This document shows positions 27,729-38,252 of a stretch of DNA of 64,000 nt, one piece after another. The notes beneath the pieces are model-generated. The model saw nothing but the letters and a program-made list of their open reading frames with translations, was not told the origin of the DNA and ran no database searches. Source of the DNA: an uncultured Kocuria sp. (GTDB taxonomy: Bacteria; Actinomycetota; Actinomycetes; Actinomycetales; Micrococcaceae). The DNA is taken from the NCBI RefSeq assembly GCF_947500125.1, contig NZ_CANMRA010000006.1, forward strand, positions 124,001 through 188,000, written 5' to 3'. The position numbers and the translations under genes were made by a program. How positions within the stretch are numbered: the stretch's first letter is position 1; every line of letters begins with the position of its first letter.

Positions 27729-28519
27729 CCCGCCCCGACCCCGCCGTCCTGCTGGCCGACCTGCGCCAGGAGGGGGACCTGCTCGCGGAGCTGCTTCGCT
27801 CTCTTTCCGCCGAGGACTGGGCCCTCCCCACCCCGGCGGAGGGGTGGACCATCCGCCACCAGGTCGCCCATCTCACCTGGACGGAGCGGACCGTGCTCAG
27901 CGCGATCGAGGACCCCGCGGTCTTCGCCCGGCTGCGGGAGCGGTTCCGGGAGGAGGCCGACGTCGTCGACCGCGGCGCCCAGGAGGGTGCGGCACGACCC
28001 CCGGCCGAGATCCTGGCGTCCTGGCAGGAGAGCCGGCGCCGCGTGCTCGAGCGGCTCGCCGCCGTGCCGGAGGGCGAGCGCATCCCGTGGATCGGCCCGC
28101 CCATGGGCGCGCCCATGATGGCCAGCGCCCGGATCATGGAGACCTTCGCCCACGGCCAGGACGTCCGCGACGCTCTCGGAGTGTCCCCGGTGGCCTCGCA
28201 CCGGTTGCGGCACGTCGCTCACCTGGGCGTGGCCACCCGCGACTACACCTTCAAGCAGCGCCGGCTGGACCCGCCGGCCGAGCCGTTCCGCGTCGAGCTC
28301 ACCCATGAGGACGAGACCTGGACCTGGGGACCGGCCGAGGCGGGTCAGCGCGTCCACGGCCCGGCCCTGGACTTCGCCCTGCTCGCCACCCGGCGCCGGC
28401 ACCGCCAGGACGGGAGGTTTGTTGCGGAAGGCCCTGACGCCGACGCCTGGCTCGACATCGTCCAGGCCTTCGCCGGCCGACCGGGTCCGGGGCGGGCCCC
28501 GCTGTCGCAGACGGAATGA
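27725..28519 (+). CDS. TIGR03084 family DinB-like metal-binding protein
   Basis: A 264-aa protein starting MTRPDP. The pattern of an N-terminal four-helix DinB/maleylpyruvate-isomerase-like bundle is clear: WTIRHQVAHLTWTE (first His ligands, about residues 42-55), a central EGERIPWIGPPMGAPMMASARIMETFAHGQDVRD motif region, and a C-terminal sterol-carrier-like domain. This matches the actinobacterial TIGR03084 family, thought to be metal-binding and perhaps mycothiol-dependent transferases. The upstream frame is open from 27683, but the ATG at 27725 overlaps the previous stop and gives the family's usual N-terminus. Substrate unknown. Confidence 0.85.
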   Translation: MTRPDPAVLLADLRQEGDLLAELLRSLSAEDWALPTPAEGWTIRHQVAHLTWTERTVLSAIEDPAVFARLRERFREEADVVDRGAQEGAARPPAEILASWQESRRRVLERLAAVPEGERIPWIGPPMGAPMMASARIMETFAHGQDVRDALGVSPVASHRLRHVAHLGVATRDYTFKQRRLDPPAEPFRVELTHEDETWTWGPAEAGQRVHGPALDFALLATRRRHRQDGRFVAEGPDADAWLDIVQAFAGRPGPGRAPLSQTE

Positions 28520-28572
28520 GGCACCGGCAACGCTCCCAGGAGCACATCGGCTTAGGTTGCCCCACACGAGGA

Positions 28573-28605
28573 GCCGCACGGCACGTCGCCCGCGCCGTGC
28601 GCGGC
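28573..28605 (+). terminator. GC-rich hairpin after the TIGR03084 gene
   Basis: GCCGCACGGC pairs with GCCGTGCGCGGC (two-base bulge) across an 11-nt loop, 54 nt after the stop codon. There is no T-tract, as is usual for actinobacterial stem-only terminators. Confidence 0.45.
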
Positions 28606-28748
28606 ACAGGCTTCAGAGACTGATCTGCACAAAGTCACAATCCGGGTTGACTGAGTCTTGTCAAAATCCCCACATCCCGGCCCACCTGGGCAGACGTCCT
28701 TCATACTGGATGTTCGTCCATGCTCTGCATCACACCTGGGGGATCACC

Positions 28749-29987
28749 ATGTCCGAGCCTGATCGCACGTCGCGCTTCTCGTCGGGGATCTCCCGTCGCC
28801 GCGCCCTGGGCCTCGCGTCCGCACTCGGGCTGACGCCGCTGGCCGTCACCGCAGGCGCTTCGGGCAGCGCGGCGTCGTCCGGCGCACCGAACGCCTCCGC
28901 CGCTGCTTCCGCGGCGGCATCCGCCCCCGGCCGCGCCCCGGGGCGGGCCCCACTGACCACCGATGCCAAGAACCGGGTCGTGCTGCTGGGCACCAGCGGC
29001 GGCCCGCCGTGGTGGAACGACTCCCACCGCGAGGGCGTGGCCTCCGCGGTCGTGGTCGGCGACAAGTACTACCTCATCGACGCCGGGGACGGGGTCGGCA
29101 AGCAGATCAAGAAGGCCAAGCTGGGCACCTGGGACAAGGACATGCGCGGCCCCCTCGACGCCCTGGAAGCCGTGTTCCTCACCCACCTGCACTCGGACCA
29201 CATCTCCGACCTCTACAACATCTTCGGCACCGGCCTGCAGAACGGGGTCACCGTGCCCGACCGGGTGCTGCAGGTCTTCGGCCCCGGCAACCGCGGGGCG
29301 CTTCCGGTCAACTACAAGGGCGAGCAGATCCCGCCCGATCAGGTCGTCAACCCGGCCAACCCGACCCCGGGCACCCGGGAGACGATCGAGGCGATGATGA
29401 AGACCTTCGCCACGGATTTCAACGACCGGATCATCGACTCCGGCTACCCCCCGCCCCGGGAGTTCTTCGTCGGCCGCGACATCGCCCTGCCGGCCGAGCT
29501 GGCCGACGACCCCAACGGTGACCCGCACCCGCGGATGCGCCCCATCGACGTCTACGAGGACGACCGGGTCAAGGTCACCGCCACCCTGGTCCAGCACGCC
29601 CCGGTCTTCCCGGCGTTTGCCTACCGCTTCGACACCGACACCGGCTCCGTGACCTTCTCCGGGGACACCAGCCCGAGCGAGAACCTCGTGGAACTGGCGC
29701 AGGGCTCGGACATCCTCGTGCATGAGGCCATCGCCGAGGAGTGGGTCGGCCAGCACCACCCCGCCCCGCGCGACGCGGCCTCCGAGGCCGAGTACCAGCA
29801 CCTGATCGGAGCGCACACCACCATCGAGGACGTCGGAGGCGTGGCCGAACGCGCCGGGGTGAAGACCCTGGTGCTCAACCACCTCGTGCCCGGCAACTGG
29901 CCGGTTGAGAAGTGGGAGAAGGCCGGGGAGAACTTCTCCGGGGAACTGATCATCAGCGAGGACTTCGACGCCATCCCCATCGGCTGA
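28749..29987 (+). CDS. Tat-exported metallo-beta-lactamase-fold hydrolase
   Basis: A 412-aa protein. The N-terminus has SRRRALGLASALGL, a twin-arginine signal, followed by an Ala/Ser/Pro-rich linker. The mature part has the MBL signature THLHSDHISD (about residues 142-151), an upstream IDAGDG, FSGDTSPSE (third metal site), HEA and a C-terminal LNHLVPG histidine, so all metal ligands appear to be present. The layout, with a long insert after the HxHxDH motif, resembles arylsulfatase/RNase-Z-like extracellular MBL hydrolases. The frame is open upstream, but ATG 28749 is the start that places the Tat motif correctly. It is followed by a strong hairpin, so it is probably monocistronic. Substrate unknown. 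Confidence 0.85.
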   Translation: MSEPDRTSRFSSGISRRRALGLASALGLTPLAVTAGASGSAASSGAPNASAAASAAASAPGRAPGRAPLTTDAKNRVVLLGTSGGPPWWNDSHREGVASAVVVGDKYYLIDAGDGVGKQIKKAKLGTWDKDMRGPLDALEAVFLTHLHSDHISDLYNIFGTGLQNGVTVPDRVLQVFGPGNRGALPVNYKGEQIPPDQVVNPANPTPGTRETIEAMMKTFATDFNDRIIDSGYPPPREFFVGRDIALPAELADDPNGDPHPRMRPIDVYEDDRVKVTATLVQHAPVFPAFAYRFDTDTGSVTFSGDTSPSENLVELAQGSDILVHEAIAEEWVGQHHPAPRDAASEAEYQHLIGAHTTIEDVGGVAERAGVKTLVLNHLVPGNWPVEKWEKAGENFSGELIISEDFDAIPIG

Positions 29988-30023
29988 CCGGAACACCACA
30001 CTGGGCGGATCGTCCGCCGCTAT

Positions 30024-30050
30024 CCCGGAGCCCGCACCACCGGCTCCGGG
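30024..30050 (+). terminator. 9-bp hairpin after the MBL hydrolase
   Basis: CCCGGAGCC and GGCTCCGGG are perfectly complementary with a 9-nt loop, 37 nt after the MBL stop. A stem-only terminator is likely. Confidence 0.55.
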
Positions 30051-30157
30051 AGCTGGCGGGTCCCCGACGTCGACGACGCGCCGCACGTCGGCGCCACACT
30101 TCCTCGGCATCGGTGCTCCCCCTGGAGGAGGGAGGGCTGATTGGTAACACTGTGGCC

Positions 30158-31087
30158 ATGGGGACATCACAGCGCACGACGGGAAAACCGACGACCCACA
30201 GCGAGGGCACGGTTCGTGCAGAGGCTTCGCCGGCCCTGTTCTGGGCCTGGAAACAGCAGCGCATCTGGTCGCGCACGTCCGACCGGCTGAAGAAGCAGCT
30301 GGACCTCTTCAGAGCCGCCGCCCTGCTGCTGGGGATCCTCGCCGCCGTCCTGGCGGTCGCGGCGACGCAGGTGATGGGCGATCAGCCGGTGCTCGGACGA
30401 AGCCTCGGGGCGGGGACGGCAATCAGTGCCGGTCTGGCCACGCTGGTCCAGCGCGGCGTGACCACCGACCGGATTCGGTCCTGGACGAGGGCCCGGTCGG
30501 TCTCCGAGGCCCTCAAGACCGAGGTGTACTCCTACCTCGCCGGCGGCACCCGGTACACCGACTCGGGCCAGCGGGACCGGATCCTGCACCAGCGGTCCCG
30601 GGACCTCGTCAACAAGGTGGAGGGTCTCCTGGGACTGACGGTCGCGGTCGCCCCGGACGAGAAGCGGGTCCCTGCTGTGACGGGCATCGAGGACTACATC
30701 ACCGACCGGGTCGAGCAGCAGATCGAGGGCTACTACCGGCGCAAGGCCGCGATCTACATGCGCCGGGTCTGGTGGTTGCGGGCAACGGCGAGCGCGCTCG
30801 GCGCCGTCGCCGTCGCCCTCTCCGCCGTGGCCACCTGGTTCGAGCTGCCGCCCGTGTCCGCCTGGGTGCCGGTGGCCACGACCATCGGGACGGCCGTGGT
30901 GGCTCACATCGCCGCGAGCCGCTACGACCACCTGATCATCGAGTTCCAGCGCACCGCCTACCGCCTGGAGCTGCTCCAGCAGGCCCGTGCGTGCACGCCC
31001 GGCGACGACGCGACGTTCGTCGACGACTGCGAGGACGCCATCTCCGTGGAGAACCAGGGGTGGATGGCGCGCTGGAACGACGATTGA
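30158..31087 (+). CDS. SLATT/DUF4231 membrane protein, putative effector
   Basis: A 309-aa protein with two pairs of transmembrane helices: residues about 52-70 plus 82-98, and about 210-228 plus 232-250. Each pair is followed by a charged helix (IRSWTRARSVSEALK; RYDHLIIEFQRTAYRLELL). This is the arrangement of DUF4231/SLATT proteins (SMODS- and SLOG-associating two-TM effector), proposed to form membrane pores when triggered by nucleotide signals. ATG 30158 is chosen; GTG 30152 is an alternative, and a strong GGAGGAGGGAGGG purine run lies about 20 nt upstream. It converges on a SLOG gene 31 nt away, and TIR genes follow, which supports an immune-signalling role. Effector function is inference from family and context. 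Confidence 0.75.
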   Translation: MGTSQRTTGKPTTHSEGTVRAEASPALFWAWKQQRIWSRTSDRLKKQLDLFRAAALLLGILAAVLAVAATQVMGDQPVLGRSLGAGTAISAGLATLVQRGVTTDRIRSWTRARSVSEALKTEVYSYLAGGTRYTDSGQRDRILHQRSRDLVNKVEGLLGLTVAVAPDEKRVPAVTGIEDYITDRVEQQIEGYYRRKAAIYMRRVWWLRATASALGAVAVALSAVATWFELPPVSAWVPVATTIGTAVVAHIAASRYDHLIIEFQRTAYRLELLQQARACTPGDDATFVDDCEDAISVENQGWMARWNDD

Positions 31088-31093
31088 GGCCGT

Positions 31094-31109
31094 CCGCCCG
31101 ATCGGGCGG
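31094..31109. terminator. Perfect 16-bp palindrome between convergent genes
   Basis: CCGCCCGATCGGGCGG is fully self-complementary and fills the 31-nt gap between the SLATT and SLOG stop codons. It can form the same hairpin in either transcript, consistent with a bidirectional terminator. Confidence 0.5.
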
Positions 31110-31118
31110 CAGGAACGG

Positions 31119-31994
31119 TCAGCTGCCGCCGGGGTGCCGCGCCGAGGACCAGCGCGCCAGTCCCTGCACGACGAGCGTGGCGATGGTCCCGGGCCGGTGG
31201 GTCGCCGACAGCTGCCGGCGGTCGTGCTCGCTCAGTCCGTCATCGCCCGCGTCGTGGCGTGCCTGCTCGGTGAGAGCGGCCAGTGCCTCGGCGACCTCGT
31301 CGTCGTCGCTCCCGGCCGGGAACCCGTCCGGCGCCCATGCCAGGTCGTCGTGGCCGAGGGCGCGGACGACGGCCGCCGCCGCTCCCCCGAACCCCGCCGA
31401 GACGTACAGGGGCTGGTCTGCAGCCACGGAGCACAGGGCCTCCTCCACGATTCCGGGCATGGCTCCCTGGAAGCCTAGTAGCTTCCCGCCCACGAGCACC
31501 CGTGCATCGGTCTCGGCCGTGACGTGCGTCCGCATGGCCGACAGCGCCGCGGCGCGGTCCTGCGCGGACAGCTCGGCGGGGAGCTCGCCCTCCTGCCGGG
31601 CCTTCTCCCGTTCCAGCACGGTCATGGGCTGCCCGTCGAGGCCCAGCAGCACGAGCTCCGCCGACGTCCCGAGCCGGCGGTCCATGGCGTCGACATCGGC
31701 GTCGGACATCGTGGCGTGCTCGCTGAGCGGGGCGCAGATGGTCAGGGCCTGCCGGTTGTCGCTGTACTTGAGGACTTCGTCCAGCAGCACCTGGGTGAAG
31801 CCCTCGGCCCGGGGCCAGCCCCCGTAGGTGATGCTGCCACCGGCGAGGAACACCGCCCGCGCGATCTCCGCGACGGCCTGCTCGCAGTGGGCCTCGGTCA
31901 GACCGAGCTGGGAGAGGTCACTGCTGTTCGACACCGACAGGGCGATGTGCAGGCCCTTCAACGCGTCACGCGAGACGAGCGGATTCTTGCTCAT
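31119..31994 (-). CDS. SLOG-domain protein, putative nucleotide-signal sensor
   Basis: A 291-aa protein. Residues about 12-80 contain GLHIALSVSNSSDL and GGSITYGGW (52-60), the strand-turn and glycine-rich phosphate-binding features of SLOG/LOG-like Rossmannoid domains that bind NAD- or nucleotide-derived ligands. A second Gly-rich stretch (YVSAGFGGAAAAVV) follows near residue 205. The ATG overlaps the stop of the TIR gene (ATGA), so the two are one operon. In Thoeris, SLOG domains sense a TIR-made cyclic ADP-ribose isomer and switch on an effector; here no effector is fused, and the convergent SLATT protein is the obvious candidate. The ligand and partner are inference. Confidence 0.7.
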   Translation of the reverse strand: MSKNPLVSRDALKGLHIALSVSNSSDLSQLGLTEAHCEQAVAEIARAVFLAGGSITYGGWPRAEGFTQVLLDEVLKYSDNRQALTICAPLSEHATMSDADVDAMDRRLGTSAELVLLGLDGQPMTVLEREKARQEGELPAELSAQDRAAALSAMRTHVTAETDARVLVGGKLLGFQGAMPGIVEEALCSVAADQPLYVSAGFGGAAAAVVRALGHDDLAWAPDGFPAGSDDDEVAEALAALTEQARHDAGDDGLSEHDRRQLSATHRPGTIATLVVQGLARWSSARHPGGS

Positions 31995-33208
31995 GACGGC
32001 AGTTCCCCGCCCCGGGAGGCGAACGTCCTGGGGGTGAAGATCTCGACCTCGTCGGCGAAGCCGGCCAGCCGGCACATGTCCACCAGCACGTCGTGCTCAC
32101 GGGGTCCCAGCGGCGGGTCCGGGTGGATGATCCAGATCTGCCGGTCGTCCGGTCTCTCCGCCTTGTGCTTCTGCAGCCACGGACCGGTGGTGACGGGCTC
32201 CGGCGAGTGCACCGGCAGCCAGTCGAAGCCGCCGTCCCGCAGGTAGACGCTCTGGTACTCCCACAGCCTGTGCTTGAGGGCCTCGGCCACGATCCGGTTG
32301 AGGGCGCGGACGATCCCGGGCCGGGGGTCGTCCACGAGGCAGGCCACCGTGGGCACGTGGTCCATGAGGAAGGAGCCGCGCTCCTCCCCATCCCGCAGGG
32401 CGTGGAGGCCGACGACGGGGACGTCGTGCTCCTTGGCGGCCAGCACCTCGCGCTGGGTCCACTCCCGCTCCGCGTACCGGTCCGTGCGCACCATGAGCAG
32501 AGCACCTCGTCCCGCCGCCGTCAGGAGCCGTTTGCGCCAGTCCGTGCCCGGTTGCAGGTCCGTGGCGTCGAAGAACCTGCTGAGGTGCGTCTCGGCGATC
32601 ACGGCCTGGACCTCGTCGTAGATCCGTGCTCCCTCGGGCTCCGCCGCGAGGTCCCCGTGCTTGGTGTGGCTGACGAAGACGGTGATCTGCTCGGACTGCT
32701 CCGAGGCGGGCGTCATGGCCTGGGCGATGCCCTGCGAGAGCTCACGGCAGAGCACGTCGGGATCATGCACGCTCCGCCGGTCGAGAGTCTGCGCCCACCC
32801 ACCGGTTCCGTAGAGCTCCGTGTGGGCGAGATCGACGCCGTCGGTGCGCACCGGGAAGACTCCGACGTCGGACCGACGGCCTGCGTCGAAGATGGCCCGC
32901 AAGTACTCCCGCCACTCCTCGTGCGCGGCGAAGGCCCTGAGCAGGTGAACGCCCAGAACCGGCACCACAGCGATGAACTGCGCTCGCGGCAATCCGTACG
33001 GCCACGGCTCCGTGATCCCCAGGGGGCGAGGCGGCCCGGTCTTGGACGCCCACCCCGTGCTGCGGTTGTACACCTCGACGGCGCCTCCGGCGAGACCGGA
33101 GAAGATGCGGCTGTGGAAATGATCCATCAGCGCATCCGACACGGTCCGACCGTCCCGGTCGCCGGGATGCCAGACGACGAAGATCTCCAGGATGGGAGGC
33201 AACGGCAT
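31991..33208 (-). CDS. TIR-domain protein with TIR/SLOG-like N-terminal domain
   Basis: A 405-aa protein starting MPLPPILEIF. The central TIR domain covers about residues 174-290: ITVFVSHTKHGD (strand A), FFDATDLQPGTDWRKRL (BB-loop region), ALLMVRTDRY, and REWTQREVLAAKE with the likely catalytic Glu254, then VPVVGL. The N-terminal 160 residues (IFVVWHPGDRDG, VPVLGVHLL) look like a second Rossmannoid/TIR-like fold used in SLOG/TIR gene pairs. The C-terminal 100 residues (RQIWIIHPDPPLGPREHD) are unrecognised. TIR enzymes of this kind cleave NAD+ or make cyclic ADP-ribose isomers. The frame is open upstream to 33592, but ATG 33208 avoids overlap with the divergent gene. It heads the TIR-SLOG operon. 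Confidence 0.8.
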   Translation of the reverse strand: MPLPPILEIFVVWHPGDRDGRTVSDALMDHFHSRIFSGLAGGAVEVYNRSTGWASKTGPPRPLGITEPWPYGLPRAQFIAVVPVLGVHLLRAFAAHEEWREYLRAIFDAGRRSDVGVFPVRTDGVDLAHTELYGTGGWAQTLDRRSVHDPDVLCRELSQGIAQAMTPASEQSEQITVFVSHTKHGDLAAEPEGARIYDEVQAVIAETHLSRFFDATDLQPGTDWRKRLLTAAGRGALLMVRTDRYAEREWTQREVLAAKEHDVPVVGLHALRDGEERGSFLMDHVPTVACLVDDPRPGIVRALNRIVAEALKHRLWEYQSVYLRDGGFDWLPVHSPEPVTTGPWLQKHKAERPDDRQIWIIHPDPPLGPREHDVLVDMCRLAGFADEVEIFTPRTFASRGGELPS

Positions 33209-33326
33209 GAACCCACCGTACGTCGCTGTCGAGCGATTCGGCGGACATGGCGAAACCTTACTGCGACGTGGGCGGATACCGGCAGGGTGGTGACAGCGGC
33301 AGGACGGATCTGAGGAGGAGGCCGAA

Positions 33327-33758
33327 GTGGGCGGCCTCCACAACATCTTCATCAGCCACCGCCACCAGGACGACGCCCTGGTGGCGGCGCTCAAGGAACT
33401 GATCTCGTCCCCCCGGTGCCGCCTCAGGGACTTCTCCGTCATCGCGCCGCTCGCCCTGGGCGCGCTCGCGGACGAGCAGATCATGGCGGTCCTGGCGCCG
33501 CGCATCGCACGGGCCGGAAAGGTGCTCGTGATCGTCCATCCGAAGACGCGTTTCCACCGGTGGGTCGACTGGGAGATCGAGCACGCCCGCATCTACCGGT
33601 CGAAACGCATCATCGGGGTCTGGGCCCCGGGTGCCTCAGGATGCGACCTCCCCGCACCCCTCGACCGCCATGCGCACGCCGTCGTGGAGTGGAACGCGCA
33701 GGAGGTCGTCGCCGCCTTGGAGGGGCGGGACAACTGGCCACGCAGCGCCCGGCCCTGA
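33327..33758 (+). CDS. MTH538/ThsB-like TIR protein
   Basis: A 143-aa single-domain protein with GTG start and GAGGAGG eight nt upstream. IFISHRHQDDALVAALKELI (residues 7-26), GKVLVIVHPKTR and HRWVDWEIEHARIYRSKRIIGVW (78-99) follow the DUF1863/MTH538 TIR-like pattern. Glu83 sits in the expected NADase position. It is transcribed away from the TIR-SLOG operon with a 118-nt shared promoter region. In type I Thoeris, small TIR proteins of this kind (ThsB) detect phage and produce the signal. Two TIR proteins at one locus suggest more than one trigger or signal. Function is inference. Confidence 0.78.
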   Translation: MGGLHNIFISHRHQDDALVAALKELISSPRCRLRDFSVIAPLALGALADEQIMAVLAPRIARAGKVLVIVHPKTRFHRWVDWEIEHARIYRSKRIIGVWAPGASGCDLPAPLDRHAHAVVEWNAQEVVAALEGRDNWPRSARP

Positions 33759-33832
33759 CACTGATGCACCGAATGGAGAGCCGAGAATCCGGTGTTTGTT
33801 GGCGGAACGAAGCCGACGATGCTCGGCCCGCC

Positions 33833-34291
33833 TCATACCATCCACAGTGAGGCACGAATCTCCGGATCACGCTTGTTGTCCGACTTCTGCTGCTCCACGG
33901 CCCTGATCGTGAAGTTGCCGTTCTCGTCGGGCACCACATGCGCGTTGGGCAGAAACGTCGACGTCTCAGCGCTCACCCAGCTCCCGTTCTTCTGCTTGCG
34001 GTCGGTGCTCATCTGGACGAGGCACCCACCTGGAACGTTCATCGCCTTGGTGCTTTTTATCCAGCTCGAGCTCTGCGCCTTGAACAACAGATGGAACTGG
34101 TCAGGATTGCCATGCGTCTCGAGGTTCTTGTCGTTCTTCTGGACGTCTTCGGTCTTGGTGATCATCAACTTCCCCATATGACCGAAATCCATGGAGAGCA
34201 TGTTGCCCTTGAAAAGGAAGAAGAAAAGGACGGTCAGTATTACAACTACTGACACGATGCCGATTGGCGCGATACTTTCTATCTGGCCCAT
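33833..34291 (-). CDS. Small membrane-anchored protein of unknown function
   Basis: A 152-aa protein with one N-terminal transmembrane helix (residues about 8-28, IGIVSVVVILTVLFFFLF) and a roughly 120-residue soluble part rich in Lys, Asn and Gln. GAGGGGG precedes the ATG by about 8 nt. The gene is less GC-rich than its neighbours, suggesting it is an acquired gene. It converges on the TIR-like gene and could belong to the same immune locus, but nothing in the sequence shows this. Family not recognised. Confidence 0.6.
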   Translation of the reverse strand: MGQIESIAPIGIVSVVVILTVLFFFLFKGNMLSMDFGHMGKLMITKTEDVQKNDKNLETHGNPDQFHLLFKAQSSSWIKSTKAMNVPGGCLVQMSTDRKQKNGSWVSAETSTFLPNAHVVPDENGNFTIRAVEQQKSDNKRDPEIRASLWMV

Positions 34292-34729
34292 ATCAAGACC
34301 CCCTCAGTCGGCGGGCAGGACCCGAACACCGTGAAGCTGCACAGTGGCGCAACGGCCCATCACCCTGGTTCCGCCCCATGCCACCAGCCTACTCGCGGGG
34401 CCTCAGCGGGGAACATCAGGACAGGCACATCGACGTTTTGAGAAGTCGGTCGCCTCCCACGAAGACGGCGCAAGAGACTCACCGCCTTCGTGCGCGCACC
34501 CGGACACGCCCGCGCCTCGGCCCCCTGCCGCTCCTCCCTCATACGGAAAACTGTTCATCGTTTTCGGTCTCGACGGCTGAACACATATGGCGTCCCATCG
34601 GTATGAAGCCCATGGCTCCAACGAGAAGACGTTTTCTCCCCTCGGCAAGAGAAGCTGCTGGCCTCGCTGAACGACGGAGCCAGGGAACTGAGGACTTCAA
34701 TCGCCCACGACCGAGAGTGGTCTGGCGCC
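34292..34729. other. 438-nt intergenic stretch, no supported gene
   Basis: Contains the divergent promoter of the small membrane protein and the 3' side of the GntR gene. Overlapping ORFs of 60-180 codons exist on both strands, but none has coding features or a recognisable product. Confidence 0.4.
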
Positions 34730-35407
34730 TCAGCCCTGTGCGGCCGGCCCCACCGTCGCGTCCAGCGGCCGGTCCTCCCGCATCCGGGTGGTCAGCTCCG
34801 TGAAGAACGCCCTCAGCCGGGCCACCGCCTCCGGACCGGAACCCTCACGCAGCAGCTGCAGCATGTCCTGCCAGCCCTCGACCCAGAGCGGCACCAGGTG
34901 GCCTGAGGGGTAGAGCGTGATCCGCCGCAGCGAGCGCAGCATGACCTGCTCCGCCATGGCGGTCAGTTCGTCGTTGTCGGCGGCCGCCAGCAGCACGCGC
35001 ACGGCGTCGATCAGACCGGTGCGGGACTCCTCGACGTGGTACTGCCCCACCTCTTGGGTGAAGCGGGTGACGGTGTCGGCGAGCGCGTCGAGCCGGCCGT
35101 CGTCGAGGTGGGGCACGGCGCGCTCGAGCGCGGCCACGGTGACGACCCCGAGCACGTCCATCAGCTCGATCGCCTGCCGCTGGGTGAGCACGGCGACGTG
35201 CCGGCGCTTGTTGGCGGTGCTGACCACCAGGCCCTCGCCGATGAGCTCGGTGATGGCCTCGCGCACCGGCGTGATGCTCACGTCCAGGCGTGCGGCGATC
35301 TCGGCGTCACGGATCGGGGCGCCGGGAGCGAGCGCGCCGGAGAGGATCTCCTCCCGCAGGTGCTCCGCGACCGCTTCTCGCCGGGTGGCCGGCATCTCGA
35401 ACGCCAC
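34730..35407 (-). CDS. GntR-family (FCD-like) transcriptional regulator
   Basis: A 225-aa regulator. Residues about 5-70 form the GntR winged helix: EHLREEILSGALAPGAPI, DAEIAARLDVSITPVREAI and GLVVSTANKRRHVAVL. The remaining 150 residues are helical, as in FCD ligand-binding domains. GTG at 35407 is chosen because GGAGGG lies 11 nt upstream; the frame stays open to 35527 but the extra residues are Ala/Arg-rich non-conserved sequence. ATG 35395 is an alternative. It is divergent from the esterase/monooxygenase operon, and a 12-bp palindrome lies between them, so it probably represses that operon until a ketone or ester-derived ligand binds. Confidence 0.88.
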   Translation of the reverse strand: MAFEMPATRREAVAEHLREEILSGALAPGAPIRDAEIAARLDVSITPVREAITELIGEGLVVSTANKRRHVAVLTQRQAIELMDVLGVVTVAALERAVPHLDDGRLDALADTVTRFTQEVGQYHVEESRTGLIDAVRVLLAAADNDELTAMAEQVMLRSLRRITLYPSGHLVPLWVEGWQDMLQLLREGSGPEAVARLRAFFTELTTRMREDRPLDATVGPAAQG

Positions 35408-35536
35408 AGTTGTCGTGTCCCTCCGTCTCGCCGGTCCGGACGTCGCCGCTGCTGCCGCAACAACAACGGGCGGTCGGCCGGTGCTGCCCCCAGCGTAGCC
35501 ACCGGGGAGCAAGAAACATTCGGGCACCCCCTAGAA

Positions 35537-35548
35537 ACAATGCATTGT
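35537..35548. promoter_or_regulatory. 12-bp palindrome, candidate GntR operator
   Basis: ACAATGCATTGT is perfectly palindromic and lies between the GntR gene and the esterase gene it probably controls. GntR proteins bind short palindromes of this size in divergent promoters. Confidence 0.5.
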
Positions 35549-35563
35549 GCAGTCTAGCGTCAG

Positions 35564-35579
35564 TGTGACCTGCATCACT
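35564..35579. promoter_or_regulatory. CRP/GlxR-like binding site
   Basis: TGTGACCTGCATCACT matches the CRP consensus TGTGA-N6-TCACA at nine of ten fixed positions. It lies 45 nt upstream of the esterase ATG. Actinobacterial GlxR/Crp regulators use this site for carbon-source control. Confidence 0.5.
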
Positions 35580-35614
35580 CAGAACGAGCGGTGCCGGAAT
35601 CGTTCCGTCGATGA

Positions 35615-38200
<2,586 letters not shown>

Positions 38201-38218
38201 CCGGTTGAACAACCGGAT

Positions 38219-38252
38219 GGAGGGCTCCGGTGCTGCGGCACCGGAGCCCTCC
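38219..38252 (+). terminator. 15-bp perfect hairpin after the monooxygenase
   Basis: GGAGGGCTCCGGTGC and GCACCGGAGCCCTCC pair perfectly around a TGCG tetraloop, 18 nt after the stop codon. No T-tract follows. It closes the esterase-monooxygenase operon. Confidence 0.7.

Noticed and set aside
28701-30170. A 489-aa minus-strand frame over the MBL hydrolase
   Set aside because: Antisense to a gene with intact metal motifs and a Tat signal.
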